Positions 18,972-27,026 of a DNA stretch of 64,000 nt are shown piece by piece. Position 1 is the stretch's first letter. Each line of letters starts with the position of its first letter. The notes below the pieces were generated by a model that searched no databases, was not told the origin of the DNA, and saw only the letters and a list, made by a program, of their open reading frames with translations. A program made the translations under genes and the position numbers. The DNA comes from JALOAT01 sp041687015 (GTDB lineage Bacteria; Pseudomonadota; Gammaproteobacteria; Thiohalomonadales; Thiohalomonadaceae): assembly GCA_041687015.1 (NCBI GenBank), contig JAWLCT010000002.1:78500-142499 (forward strand), read 5' to 3'.

Positions 18972-20241
18972 GGCGATTGCACTCCTGACGGATGCGCGCG
19001 TCCTCGCGCGTGAGCAACATGTCCAATGAGCGGCTGACGCTCAGCGCCTCGAAGCGCGTTTGACGCGCCTCTTCGAGTGCCCGGCGCAGCTCGGCCACGG
19101 TGAGTGCATCCATGCGATCCGCCTGTCCGAGGCTGTGGGCAAACACGCGCTCGTAATGTTCGCGTGGCGCCACATGCAACTGAGCGGCAATCCGCCAGCC
19201 GGTCGTTTGCGGTAGCGGGAAGCCTCGCTCGAATTCGAGCCGACCGCCGGCCGGAATACGGGTGTCGAACAGTTCGCGCGTGATGCCCACGTCTGCACCC
19301 CAACCGATCACTTCCTCCCCGAGGGGCTGTGTTTCTCCGTCAGGCCCATGCAGGCTGAGGCGCACATACACCTTGGGCACCATGTAGGTGGGGAAGTGGT
19401 GGCCGGCACCGACATTGGTGACCGTCACGCGCACGGCGCCGCGACCGTTGTCCCGAAACGGCACCAGGTCCACATTCACCGCAGCGCGCACCGTGGCCGG
19501 GTCGTGCACACCCTTGAACAGGTGCTGCCGGTCGGGCATATGGCATTGCTGACAGGACTGCTTCCCGGCGAACGGGCTGGCCCGCCACTGCGCAAACGTG
19601 TCTTCCTGCAACTTGCCGGCAAGTCGCGGTCCGTCATCCGGAAACTGGTGGCAGGTCGCGCAGAACCGACTGTCGCCAAAGGCCTCATTGGCGGTGAAGC
19701 CGTTGTGGGCGGTGCCTTTCAGTCCGTTCTGCGGTCGCGCAGGCGGGCCGAAGCGTTGATGCTCACGCACGTGGCACACGGCGCACGCCACGCCCTGGCG
19801 GTGAAGATCGGCCGGGATGTAATCGGGGCGCGGCCGCTGCGGCGCGGCAGACCAGCCGCGCTCCAGTGCCACCAGGGCCTTCTGCTCGGCGAGCGGCGCG
19901 TGGCAGCGTAGACACCGGTTGCCCTGCGCCTGATCCATGAGCCGCAACTGCCATTGGATACCCGGGCCCATGGCACGGCTGTGCAAACTGCTACGCCAGG
20001 CCTCCCATTGATCGGCGTGGCACTGGGCGCACGCCGCGGCGCCCAGAGACGCCTCCAGGGCCGAACTGCCCGCCGCGGGTGCACCTTGGGTCGGCAGGGG
20101 ATGATTCCAGTGATTGCTCAGGAATGTGTCCACAGGATCCTCCGCACTCGGGGTGATGGCGGCGACGCGGCCGAGCCACACCTGCCAGGCCAGGAACACC
20201 AGGCCTGCCGCCACCACCATGCCCATCCACGTCCGCTTCAT
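18958..20241 (-). CDS. pentaheme c-type cytochrome with C-terminal beta domain
   Basis: A 427-aa periplasmic cytochrome with an N-terminal signal or anchor (about 7-24) and five haem c motifs: CAQCH 71-75, CLRCH 110-114, CAVCH 153-157, CATCH 194-198 and CQQCH 230-234. The CxxCHxxQWExWRxSxH surroundings (DQWEAWRSSLHSRAM) are like the cytochrome c554/multiheme family. Residues from about 255 onward have no haem and look like a beta domain (VRVTVTNVGAGHHFPTYMVPKVYVRL). It follows the rhodanese-lipoprotein gene by 40 nt. No catalytic motif for nitrite or sulfite reduction is evident. Confidence 0.9.
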   Translation of the reverse strand: MKRTWMGMVVAAGLVFLAWQVWLGRVAAITPSAEDPVDTFLSNHWNHPLPTQGAPAAGSSALEASLGAAACAQCHADQWEAWRSSLHSRAMGPGIQWQLRLMDQAQGNRCLRCHAPLAEQKALVALERGWSAAPQRPRPDYIPADLHRQGVACAVCHVREHQRFGPPARPQNGLKGTAHNGFTANEAFGDSRFCATCHQFPDDGPRLAGKLQEDTFAQWRASPFAGKQSCQQCHMPDRQHLFKGVHDPATVRAAVNVDLVPFRDNGRGAVRVTVTNVGAGHHFPTYMVPKVYVRLSLHGPDGETQPLGEEVIGWGADVGITRELFDTRIPAGGRLEFERGFPLPQTTGWRIAAQLHVAPREHYERVFAHSLGQADRMDALTVAELRRALEEARQTRFEALSVSRSLDMLLTREDARIRQECNRHADC

Positions 20242-20281
20242 CGTCGGTGACGGTGAGCCGCCTCAGCGACCCACCTGTCGT

Positions 20282-21718
20282 TCAACCGCCGCAAGGGTTT
20301 GCCGGCAGTGTCGCGCCACTGTCACCTGAACCGCTGCTCTCGGTTGTGCCGAGCTTGTACAAACGGTCCTCGCGGACAATGGCGTTGGCGCTGTGCGCGT
20401 ACGGGTCCTTGATCTCGCGGGTTGCCACACTCAAGGCGGAGGCCGCTGGCATAAAGTGCGAGCGTGTATCCGTACGCCAGGGCGAGTCGCTCGGCAGCAG
20501 GTAATTGCCCGTGGCGTCCTGGAGATGGGAAAGCGAGTTCCACTCGACCATCGCGCCGTCATAGAAGCGGGTCGGCTTGCCCAGGATCACGGCGCTGGCG
20601 ATGCCGGTGATCATGGCGCGCATGGTGGTTTCGCAATAGGTGTAAATGGTGTCGCCCGGCTGGTAGGCGTTGCCGACGCCGACACCCTGGTAAGTGGCAT
20701 CAAAGAAACCCTTGCCGGATCCGTCGATGTAGCCGGCCAGGTAGTCGGCCAACTCCGCCTTGGTCTTGAAGCGCACACTATCGCCTGCAGTGCCCACCAG
20801 AAGGTTGGTGAAATTCAGTTGCAGTGCGCCCCACGGATGACCCTGACGGGAGCCACCGTTTTGGAAGATGCCGCCGCCGTCACCCGTCGCTTCGCCACCG
20901 CTGTATTGTTCGACACTACGGGCGTCCCAGATGAACACACCGTCGGCGAGGTCGTTGGTGTCGCTGGTCGGCAGTACGGCAAGCATGTCCTGCAGCGTGG
21001 CTTGCAACACGGTGTTGTCCGTCTTCAGCTCGGTCACACTGAAGGTGCCGGGTATGGTGGGGAGATTGGTTGCCGTGGCCTGGAAGTCCCCGGGGGCGGT
21101 CATTGCGCCATCGGTCACCTGCCAGTCGTTCGACCCGTTCAGCAGCGCAAGGTGCGAAGCGTCCACGCCCCAGTAGCGCAGGGTATACCAGCAGCGTCCC
21201 TGAGCCATCGCATTGCTCGTACTACCCGTGCCTTGCGCACAAACGATCATGTCCCGGCTTGGGTCGATGGCGTGCTTCTGCAGCAGTGCGTCAATGGACG
21301 GCCCGTCCAGCACCATGCTTTGAGTGGTGATGACGCCGTTGGAACGCACCATCGACCAGTCAGTGCCGGGTACGAGGTAGGTGACCACGTTTGTGCCGTT
21401 GGCGGCGATGAATTCGGTACCCCCAGGCCCTGCCGACACCTGCAAGATCACCAGTTTGCCCGTCACGCCGGCGGGCCGCTCGTTGGCCCAGTCATCCTTC
21501 CAGCGCTTTAGCGTCGTCCCGGTGATCAGACCGTTGACGTTATCGTCATAGTCATCGGCCGAGGCTTGGGCGATGTCGGCGGCCGAATTCACTTTGATGC
21601 CCACGGCCGGGGCGGTATCGTCCTCGCCACCGCCACAGGCGCTTAGCACCACCGCGAACAGGCACGCGCCAACACGGCCAGCCCACCCCCCGTGTGAAAT
21701 CCGTGTTACTTCCGTCAT
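20282..21718 (-). CDS. tandem-rhodanese lipoprotein (ExtH-like)
   Basis: A 478-aa lipoprotein; signal peptide with lipobox LSAC at Cys28, then an acidic linker. Two rhodanese-like domains follow: one around 60-210 with Cys160 (MIVCAQGTGS) and one around 235-390 with FIWDARSVEQYSGGEA and Cys362 in IYTYCETTMRA. The second loop YCETTMRA holds the position of the sulfurtransferase active site, so it is probably the catalytic domain. Lipoprotein rhodaneses are unusual; the known ones sit in Geobacter ext operons. The start at 21718 has an AGGAG site; it follows three small DsrE-like genes. Confidence 0.88.
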   Translation of the reverse strand: MTEVTRISHGGWAGRVGACLFAVVLSACGGGEDDTAPAVGIKVNSAADIAQASADDYDDNVNGLITGTTLKRWKDDWANERPAGVTGKLVILQVSAGPGGTEFIAANGTNVVTYLVPGTDWSMVRSNGVITTQSMVLDGPSIDALLQKHAIDPSRDMIVCAQGTGSTSNAMAQGRCWYTLRYWGVDASHLALLNGSNDWQVTDGAMTAPGDFQATATNLPTIPGTFSVTELKTDNTVLQATLQDMLAVLPTSDTNDLADGVFIWDARSVEQYSGGEATGDGGGIFQNGGSRQGHPWGALQLNFTNLLVGTAGDSVRFKTKAELADYLAGYIDGSGKGFFDATYQGVGVGNAYQPGDTIYTYCETTMRAMITGIASAVILGKPTRFYDGAMVEWNSLSHLQDATGNYLLPSDSPWRTDTRSHFMPAASALSVATREIKDPYAHSANAIVREDRLYKLGTTESSGSGDSGATLPANPCGG

Positions 21719-21776
21719 GTTTCCACTCCTGTACGTCTGGTTCGGACCACGAGGCGGTGCATCGCCCCGTACGCGA

Positions 21777-21974
21777 TCAGTCAGCCACTCCACCCGCGAA
21801 CACGGGCACTGCACCACTTTCAAGCAAATCGAGAATGCGCTCGGCATCGGAGGCCGCGGCGCACTCGACCCGGCAGCCCGCCGTGGCCAGGGCCGCGGAA
21901 AGCCGCGGCACGAATCCATCCGCGGACGCGCCGTCGAGCGCGCTGGAAATCAGGACAATGGTTTTGGTGTTCAT
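21777..21974 (-). CDS. small DsrE/TusD-fold-like protein (unassigned)
   Basis: A 65-aa protein starting MNTKTIVLISSALDG and ending ESGAVPVFAGGVAD. It looks like half of a DsrE-type Rossmann-like domain, with Cys34 and Cys38 in TAGCRVECAAA. It overlaps the preceding gene by 4 nt, so it is translationally coupled. It could be a minimal sulfur-relay component or the fused remnant of one. Confidence is limited because it is short. Confidence 0.55.
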   Translation of the reverse strand: MNTKTIVLISSALDGASADGFVPRLSAALATAGCRVECAAASDAERILDLLESGAVPVFAGGVAD

Positions 21975-22222
21975 ATCAGGTACACCGCATCTGCCGTGGC
22001 GATCCTGCTGGCCAGCGCGGCCATGCCCGCGGTGGTGTCGATCGCCAGTTGCTCCACCGGGACATCGGCGAAATCCAAAGCTTCAAGGTGCTCTTCGGCA
22101 TCGGGTGCCAGTTCGCCGCAGATGGCGACATTGACGGCGTCGTCGAGCAGCGTCAGGCCGGCTGCCATACGCAGTGCCTCGGTGCGTCTGTTCATCGCCA
22201 CAACCAGTATTTGCTTTTGCAC
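21971..22222 (-). CDS. DsrE-like small protein
   Basis: An 83-aa protein resembling the DsrE/DsrF fold (MQKQILVVAMNRRTEALRMAAGLTLLDDAVNVAICGE). There is a single Cys35. It lies 9 nt after the 101-aa DsrE-family gene and overlaps the next small gene by 4 nt. Together the three small genes have the size and order of a DsrEFH/TusBCD-like set, but only two clearly look like family members. Confidence 0.65.
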   Translation of the reverse strand: MQKQILVVAMNRRTEALRMAAGLTLLDDAVNVAICGELAPDAEEHLEALDFADVPVEQLAIDTTAGMAALASRIATADAVYLI

Positions 22223-22231
22223 AGAACCTCC

Positions 22232-22537
22232 TCAGAACACCACGACGCGATCGGAAAGGTGCGCCAGCTCCGCATCCTGGTACTGCCCCCCGATCACCAC
22301 GTGTTCGGCGATGTTTTTCGGCACCTCAACGGAGTAGCGTTCAACGCTCAGTTCACAAACCGCAAGCCAGGTCTTGCCATCAGCGGCCAGACGCTGAAGC
22401 GTCAGTTCATGGAGTGCGTGGACACCGCTGTCGGTCAGGAAACAGCGCAGATGCCAACCACGCTCCGCGGCGGCCTGCAAGGCACGGCAAGCGTCGGGAA
22501 CGAGGGACTGTTCGGTGATCACCACGCCGAGATTCAT
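22232..22537 (-). CDS. DsrE-family protein
   Basis: A 101-aa DsrE-type protein with the strand MNLGVVITEQSLV, a helix DACRALQAAAERGW and a conserved-position cysteine at Cys61 (LAVCELSVERY). DsrE-family proteins relay protein-bound persulfide in sulfur oxidation. It lies directly between the TusA-like gene (4 nt away) and the next DsrE-like gene (9 nt), which supports a sulfur-relay role. Confidence 0.75.
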   Translation of the reverse strand: MNLGVVITEQSLVPDACRALQAAAERGWHLRCFLTDSGVHALHELTLQRLAADGKTWLAVCELSVERYSVEVPKNIAEHVVIGGQYQDAELAHLSDRVVVF

Positions 22538-22541
22538 GGGG

Positions 22542-22793
22542 TCAGGCCTTCCGAATCAGCCAGGTGAACGAGCCGCCATTGTCTTTGCGCTCGAACAGTT
22601 CATTACCGTCGGTATCGCACATGGCAATGATGGATTCACCGGAAGACGGATTGTCGAAAAGCAGCGTCAGCACGTCGCCGGAAGCCATCTTCTGTAACGC
22701 TTTTTTTGTATACATTTGCGGATGCGGACAGCTGTAGCCTCTGACGTCCAGGGAAAAGGTACCGTCACCCGTTTGCTCGAATTTCACTGCCAT
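22542..22793 (-). CDS. TusA-like sulfur-carrier protein
   Basis: An 83-aa TusA/SirA-like protein; the CPxP motif is SCPHPQM at residues 21-27, with Cys22 as sulfur acceptor, and the SGDVLTLLFDNPSSGESI strand follows. The N-terminus is short and starts at 22793 with an AAGGAG ribosome site. It overlaps no neighbour and follows the YeeE/YedE-type gene by 29 nt. TusA proteins beside YeeE importers are typical of thiosulfate or sulfur-uptake operons. Confidence 0.85.
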   Translation of the reverse strand: MAVKFEQTGDGTFSLDVRGYSCPHPQMYTKKALQKMASGDVLTLLFDNPSSGESIIAMCDTDGNELFERKDNGGSFTWLIRKA

Positions 22794-22822
22794 CTCTCGG
22801 CTCCTTGTCAGGCTAAAGTCAG

Positions 22823-24274
22823 TTAGAGATCGAATTCGCCGCTGCGCGAGGCGCGCCATTCAAGCCACGTGTTGAACGCCTTCACGCCCAGATAACCACC
22901 GCCGACCATGCCGGCCAGGAACACCCAGCCGCTGAGATCGCCGTTGGTTACCGTCGCGAAAAAGGCGCCGATGTTGCAGCCCATGCCGATGCGCGCACCG
23001 ATACCCATGAGGGTGCCGCCGACCAGGGCGAACACGGCGGTCTCCAGGCTCGGCAGCTTCCACTTGAATTCACGGCGCATGTGGGCCATTACGGCGGCCC
23101 CGAGAATGATGCCGATGGACATGAAGCCGGGTGCGTTGAGCAGCGGATTGGGCAGGCCGTTGTCCAGACCGAAGAAAATGTTGTCCATGTTGTCCACACC
23201 CAACTGGTTCAGAATCCAGCCGCCCCACTGGGCCTCCTGGGTGGTGATGTACCAGTAGCCGGGATCAAACACGGTGCCCTGCAGCGAAAGACCGTTTTCG
23301 TAACCCATCGCGGCCAGCAGTTCGCCAAAGTTGAAAATGTTGTAGTGCTCGCGCAGGGCACCGGTGATCCACATCTGCATGCCGGCGAAAATGCCCAATC
23401 CCGCCCCGGCCAACGCGGTGCTCTTCGAGGATGTCACCATGGCCCACAAGCCGCGCAGATCGCTGCCCAGGCTCGGCGCGACGGCTTCGCGGCGCAGGTA
23501 ACTGCGGCGGAAGTAGCGCACGTAGAGCAGCACGAGCAGTACCAGCGACGGCAGGATGGCCGACAGCAGCGCGTTGGCGAGAAAGGCCCCCGCGACGGTG
23601 CCGTCCATGCCCAGATCGGCGGCCACGGTGCTGCCCTTCAGATCCCAGACGTAACCCGCAGTGAATTGGTCGAACCAACCTTGGGTGACCGACAGTTCGG
23701 CAGGCATGTCTTTGGCCTGTGCCGATGCCGTCCAGGCGGCGGGGACCAGCGCATCGAGCCATCCGCCGGCGGCAACGATAATCGCCTGGGAAAAGGAGAT
23801 GGCGAAGATGACCAGCATGGACCCGACGTTGCCCTCGCCGGCCTTGTACAACGAGCCGGACGCGCAGCCGCCCGTGAACACCATGCCGAAACCGAAAATG
23901 AGACCGCCGATGATCACGTGCCAGCCGAGCGGGTGCGGGCCGAAGGTGCTGAACCCTGTGGCCTGTACCGTTGCAGCGGTCAGGGAGAACAGGCAGACGG
24001 CGATGAGCATTCCCACCGCCATCCGGGGCACGCCCACGGCAAACAGATCGCGCACTGCCGAGGCCATGCAAAAGCGCCCGTACTGCAGAAGCAGGCCATA
24101 GATGAGCCCAAACCAGGCGTAGACGAGCAGATAGACGAAGCGGGTATCCACGCTCAGCGCAGCGATGGAACCGAGCACCACCAGCGCGACGATGATGCTG
24201 GCGGCCTTGGTGTTGCCCTGGGTCAAACCGGCAATGAACGCGGGTTTGGCTTGCAGTACGTGTTCTTCGCTCAT
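22823..24274 (-). CDS. YeeE/YedE-family (TsuA-type) sulfur-compound importer
   Basis: A 483-aa polytopic inner-membrane protein of the YeeE/YedE family. The conserved cysteine positions known to bind and pass thiosulfate in TsuA are all present: Cys69 (GRFCMASA), Cys137 (GGCASGSL) and Cys433 (GMGCNIGAFF). Two repeat halves flank a long central soluble insertion (about 150-340). It probably imports thiosulfate or another sulfane compound, with TusA-like partners as intracellular acceptors; the substrate is inferred. AAAGGA precedes ATG 24274. Confidence 0.88.
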   Translation of the reverse strand: MSEEHVLQAKPAFIAGLTQGNTKAASIIVALVVLGSIAALSVDTRFVYLLVYAWFGLIYGLLLQYGRFCMASAVRDLFAVGVPRMAVGMLIAVCLFSLTAATVQATGFSTFGPHPLGWHVIIGGLIFGFGMVFTGGCASGSLYKAGEGNVGSMLVIFAISFSQAIIVAAGGWLDALVPAAWTASAQAKDMPAELSVTQGWFDQFTAGYVWDLKGSTVAADLGMDGTVAGAFLANALLSAILPSLVLLVLLYVRYFRRSYLRREAVAPSLGSDLRGLWAMVTSSKSTALAGAGLGIFAGMQMWITGALREHYNIFNFGELLAAMGYENGLSLQGTVFDPGYWYITTQEAQWGGWILNQLGVDNMDNIFFGLDNGLPNPLLNAPGFMSIGIILGAAVMAHMRREFKWKLPSLETAVFALVGGTLMGIGARIGMGCNIGAFFATVTNGDLSGWVFLAGMVGGGYLGVKAFNTWLEWRASRSGEFDL

Positions 24275-24327
24275 ATCCGTCCTTTAACTGGTTGTTCTTA
24301 TCCGTTGCACATCGGTCAACGTTCTGT

Positions 24328-24681
24328 TCAGTCTGTCGACAGGCCTTTGCGTAGGTAGACGCGCCAGTGATCCAGTTCCTTGATGGTGCCGAGATGCGTG
24401 CCACACACCACGAACATCAAAGCGGGCAGTGTCTCGACGGTGGCCGGGTTGTCGGACAACACCTCGATCACCTGGCCCTCCTGCAACTGGTCCATCACCT
24501 TCATGGTGAGTAACTGAGGCCGTGGGCAGGCGGCGCCCATGCAGTCCAGGGAGCGCTCGACCGTGACCGTGGCACCTGCAAGCGCAACGCTTCGTGGTCC
24601 GCGTGTGACGGAGCCTCGCGGCGTTTTCTTCCAGCCTTGCCACCAGCGCAGTCCCACTCGGCGCCCCCAGGTACTTGCCAT
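24328..24681 (-). CDS. TusA-family sulfur carrier with N-terminal extension
   Basis: A TusA-like protein; the active motif is MGAACPRPQLLTM, with the sulfur-accepting Cys at residue 52 when the start is ATG 24681. The first 40 residues (WWQGWKKTPRG...) are not TusA-like. Three possible starts exist: 24711, 24681 and GTG 24657. If the sigma-54 promoter at 24696-24710 is real, transcription begins near 24684, and a start at GTG 24657 with the GGGGGC site in front is then the most plausible. It leads the sulfur cluster, 53 nt before the importer gene. Confidence 0.82.
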   Translation of the reverse strand: MASTWGRRVGLRWWQGWKKTPRGSVTRGPRSVALAGATVTVERSLDCMGAACPRPQLLTMKVMDQLQEGQVIEVLSDNPATVETLPALMFVVCGTHLGTIKELDHWRVYLRKGLSTD

Positions 24682-24695
24682 GCAGCCCCCATAAA

Positions 24696-24710
24696 GCAGG
24701 CTTCGTGCCA
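24696..24710 (-). promoter_or_regulatory. sigma-54 (-24/-12) promoter
   Basis: On the minus strand reads TGGCACGAAGCCTGC, an exact match to the GG-N10-GC sigma-54 signature (-24 TGGCACG, -12 CTGC). The predicted start of transcription is near 24684. It drives the tusA-to-regulator cluster. It overlaps one of the candidate tusA starts (24711), which argues that the real start is downstream. Only 12-15 bases define it, so chance cannot be fully excluded, but the pairing with a sigma-54 activator in the same cluster raises support. Confidence 0.7.
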
Positions 24711-24803
24711 TACCCAAATAGCTCGGTGTATCAATCGGTTAGGAAAATTCCCGGATTTGAGGTCAATGCAAGATGCAACGCAAAGGCGGGTTCAGGCGGG
24801 CGC

Positions 24804-24820
24804 GATTGCATTTTGCAATC
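24804..24820. promoter_or_regulatory. 17-bp palindrome, candidate activator site (UAS)
   Basis: GATTGCATTTTGCAATC is a perfect inverted repeat (7-bp arms, 3-bp spacer), centred about 128 bp upstream of the predicted transcription start. Enhancer-binding proteins of the NtrC family typically bind such palindromes 100-150 bp upstream. The GCAAGATGCAACGCAAAG stretch at about 24768-24785 carries more TTGCA half-sites on the minus strand. The neighbouring gene product (14175-15572) is the likely binder, by inference. Confidence 0.6.
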
Positions 24821-24948
24821 GGGGCGATCGATGCGGCGTGGGCGTGATCCAGCGCGGACGTGTTGCAGCAGACCGTCGGAAACGAGAGAGGGGAGCGGGC
24901 GTGGGGCTGCGCGCGCCGCCATGCAGGCAGCGCGCGCCGAGGTGCGGA

Positions 24949-25359
24949 TTACTGGATCACGAAATCGGTGAAGTAGACGGCGTGCACGGTGGCAGGATCG
25001 CCCGTGCTCTTGGTGACCTGACTGACGACCGTCTGCACGGCCGCCAGGGCCTCCTGACGCAAGGCTTCGCGGCCATCGGGGTTGCGCAGGGTCGCGGCGT
25101 CCTGGTGGGCGAACAACATGATCAATTGGTCACGTACGGCGGGCATGTGCGCCTCGAGGGCCTGCTGTACCTTGGGGTCTGCCATGACCTGCATCTTCAC
25201 CTGCATGAAGCGCACGCGACGCCCATCGGTGAGGTTCACCACGAAAGGGTCCAGGGCGAGATAGGCGTCGCCGCCCTGCTCGGCGGCGACCGCCGTACCG
25301 TGGGCGGCATGCAACAGACCGGCAGCGAACAATAACGGAATGATGGCAATCAGGCGCAT
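24949..25359 (-). CDS. FliL-like exported/membrane protein
   Basis: A 136-aa protein of the FliL type, which normally binds the flagellar stator and basal body. It has an N-terminal hydrophobic segment (IIPLLFAAGLLHAA) then YLALDPFVVNLTDGRRVRFMQVKMQVM and the C-terminal TVHAVYFTDFVIQ. No other flagellar gene is in the window, so it may be a solitary FliL-like protein not involved in motility. Start at 25359 chosen because the hydrophobic segment follows it directly; the ribosome site is weak. Confidence 0.78.
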   Translation of the reverse strand: MRLIAIIPLLFAAGLLHAAHGTAVAAEQGGDAYLALDPFVVNLTDGRRVRFMQVKMQVMADPKVQQALEAHMPAVRDQLIMLFAHQDAATLRNPDGREALRQEALAAVQTVVSQVTKSTGDPATVHAVYFTDFVIQ

Positions 25360-25440
25360 GGTGAAATCATCCGGAACAAGTGGCCACATGATGCCACAAC
25401 CGCGGACATCGAAACGTGCCCCGGGCGCAGGTCCGGCGTC

Positions 25441-26337
25441 TCAACGGCGGCGCCGGGCACGCGGGTGCGCCTGGTCGTAGACCTTGGCAAGGTGCTGGAA
25501 GTCCAGGTGCGTGTAAACCTGCGTCGTGGCGATGTCCGCATGACCGAGCAGCTCTTGCACGGCACGCAGGTCGCCGCTGGATTCCAGCAGGTGACTGGCG
25601 AAGGAGTGACGCAGGCGGTGCGGGTGTACGTGGGTGGGCAGCCCCTGTTGGCGCGCCAGCATGGCGAGGCGTGTCTGCACGGCGCGCGGGCCGATGCGCC
25701 GGCCGCGCGCGCCCACGAACAAGGCGATCTCGCCGGCCGCGGCCAATTGGCCACGCACCTTGCGCCAGCGTTCCAGCGCCTCCAGTGCGAGGCGGCCGAC
25801 CGGTACCACACGTGACTTGGCGCCCTTACCCACCACCCTCACGGTGGCGTCGGCGACGTCAATGGCGTCCAGGTCCAGCGCCACCAGTTCGGCAAGACGC
25901 AGACCGGACGAGTACAGCAGTTCTGCCATCGCCTGATCACGAATCGTCTCCGGCGTCTCGGCGCGACCCGACAACAGCACCGTCGCCTGTTCCACGCTCA
26001 GCGGCCGGGGCAGCTTGCGCGGCGAGCGTGGCGCCGGCACGTCGGCGGCGGGATTGTGCGCCGCCAATCCCTCGCGCAACAGCCAACGGAACAGGCCGCG
26101 CACCGACGAGAGTGCCCGCTGCAGGCTGGTGCCGGAAATGCCCGCCCGATGCCGTTGCGCCACGAAGGCGCGCACGACGGCGGCATCCACATCGCCGAAG
26201 GCAACGCCACGGCTTTCGCAGAAAGCGGTGAACACCGCCAGATCGCGACCGTAAGCGGCGACCGTGTGGGCAGAGGCGCGCCGTTCCAGGCGCAGGTAAG
26301 TGAGAAAGCGTTCGACCCGTGCGGCCGATGCGCTCAC
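25441..26337 (-). CDS. xerC: tyrosine recombinase XerC
   Basis: A 298-aa XerC, which with XerD resolves chromosome dimers at dif. Core-binding domain about 1-95; catalytic domain with Arg147 (SSGLRLAEL), Lys174 region (GKGAKSRVVPV), His240 and Arg243 (HPHRLRHSFA), His266 (LLGHADI) and the nucleophile Tyr275 (QVYTHLD). It overlaps the DUF484 gene by 4 nt; dapF-DUF484-xerC is the standard gammaproteobacterial operon. Confidence 0.95.
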   Translation of the reverse strand: MSASAARVERFLTYLRLERRASAHTVAAYGRDLAVFTAFCESRGVAFGDVDAAVVRAFVAQRHRAGISGTSLQRALSSVRGLFRWLLREGLAAHNPAADVPAPRSPRKLPRPLSVEQATVLLSGRAETPETIRDQAMAELLYSSGLRLAELVALDLDAIDVADATVRVVGKGAKSRVVPVGRLALEALERWRKVRGQLAAAGEIALFVGARGRRIGPRAVQTRLAMLARQQGLPTHVHPHRLRHSFASHLLESSGDLRAVQELLGHADIATTQVYTHLDFQHLAKVYDQAHPRARRRR

Positions 26338-27026
26338 TGCGCCCCCCGGGTGCGCAATATGCGGGCGGTGACGGCGGCCAGATGGCGCAGGAACACGGTG
26401 CCCATTTCTGCATGGAAGCGCTTCGGATCTTCGCTACCGATGGCGATGAGCCCGAGACAGGCACGGTTTTCGTCGTCGCACAGGGGAATGAAGGCGCCCG
26501 ATGCAGTCGCCGGGGCGGTGTCGCCGAACAGCACGGCCGCCTGGTCGGCGCGCAAATGCCCGCACACGGGCAGCCGGTTGTCCAGGATGCTTTGCAAGGC
26601 CGCCAATTGGGGATGGTCCTCGGGCACGGCGCGCGGCAGATCGCCGCCGAAGGTCCAGATCACCACCGCGTCGGCCTGGAAATCACGGCGCATGGCCTGC
26701 TCGACCGCCTGCAGCACGGCCTCGGCGGAGGGACTGTCGATGAGGGTCAGGATCAGGGATTGCAGGCGCTCCAGCAGATCTTCGTTGCTTCGCGCCACGT
26801 GGGTCAGGTGTTGCAGCTTGTGCTTGAGCTCCAGCTTCTGCTCGCGCAACAGGCCCACCTGGCGTTCCAGCAGGGACACGGCCTGGCCCGTCACCGGATG
26901 GGGAATGGTCAGATAGGGCAGCAGGTGCTGGTAATGCAGGAAGAAGTCCGGATGGGTGCCCAGATAGGCGACCAACTGCTGTTCCAGATCGTCGTTCCGG
27001 ACGGCGGACGGTGATGAGTCATTCAT
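26334..27026 (-). CDS. DUF484 protein (YigA-type, GAF-like)
   Basis: A 230-aa DUF484 protein. A helical N-terminal coiled-coil (about 35-95, SLLERQVGLLREQKLELKHKLQHL) precedes a GAF-like domain (about 100-225; AVVIWTFGG ... GAFIPLCDDENRACLGLIAIGSEDPKRF). Biochemical function is not established. The gene lies between dapF and xerC with 4-nt overlaps at both ends, so the operon is tightly coupled. Confidence 0.9.
   Translation of the reverse strand: MNDSSPSAVRNDDLEQQLVAYLGTHPDFFLHYQHLLPYLTIPHPVTGQAVSLLERQVGLLREQKLELKHKLQHLTHVARSNEDLLERLQSLILTLIDSPSAEAVLQAVEQAMRRDFQADAVVIWTFGGDLPRAVPEDHPQLAALQSILDNRLPVCGHLRADQAAVLFGDTAPATASGAFIPLCDDENRACLGLIAIGSEDPKRFHAEMGTVFLRHLAAVTARILRTRGAQ

Noticed and set aside
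20393..24358. Long plus-strand open frames of 372 and 425 codons (20393-21511 and 23081-24358) opposite the rhodanese and YeeE genes
   Set aside because: They mirror real genes on the minus strand, have no start context or known motifs, and are typical of high-GC antisense frames.
24905..24945. GCGCGCGC hairpin downstream of the FliL-like gene as an intrinsic terminator
   Set aside because: It is GC-rich and has no run of T after it on the transcribed strand.
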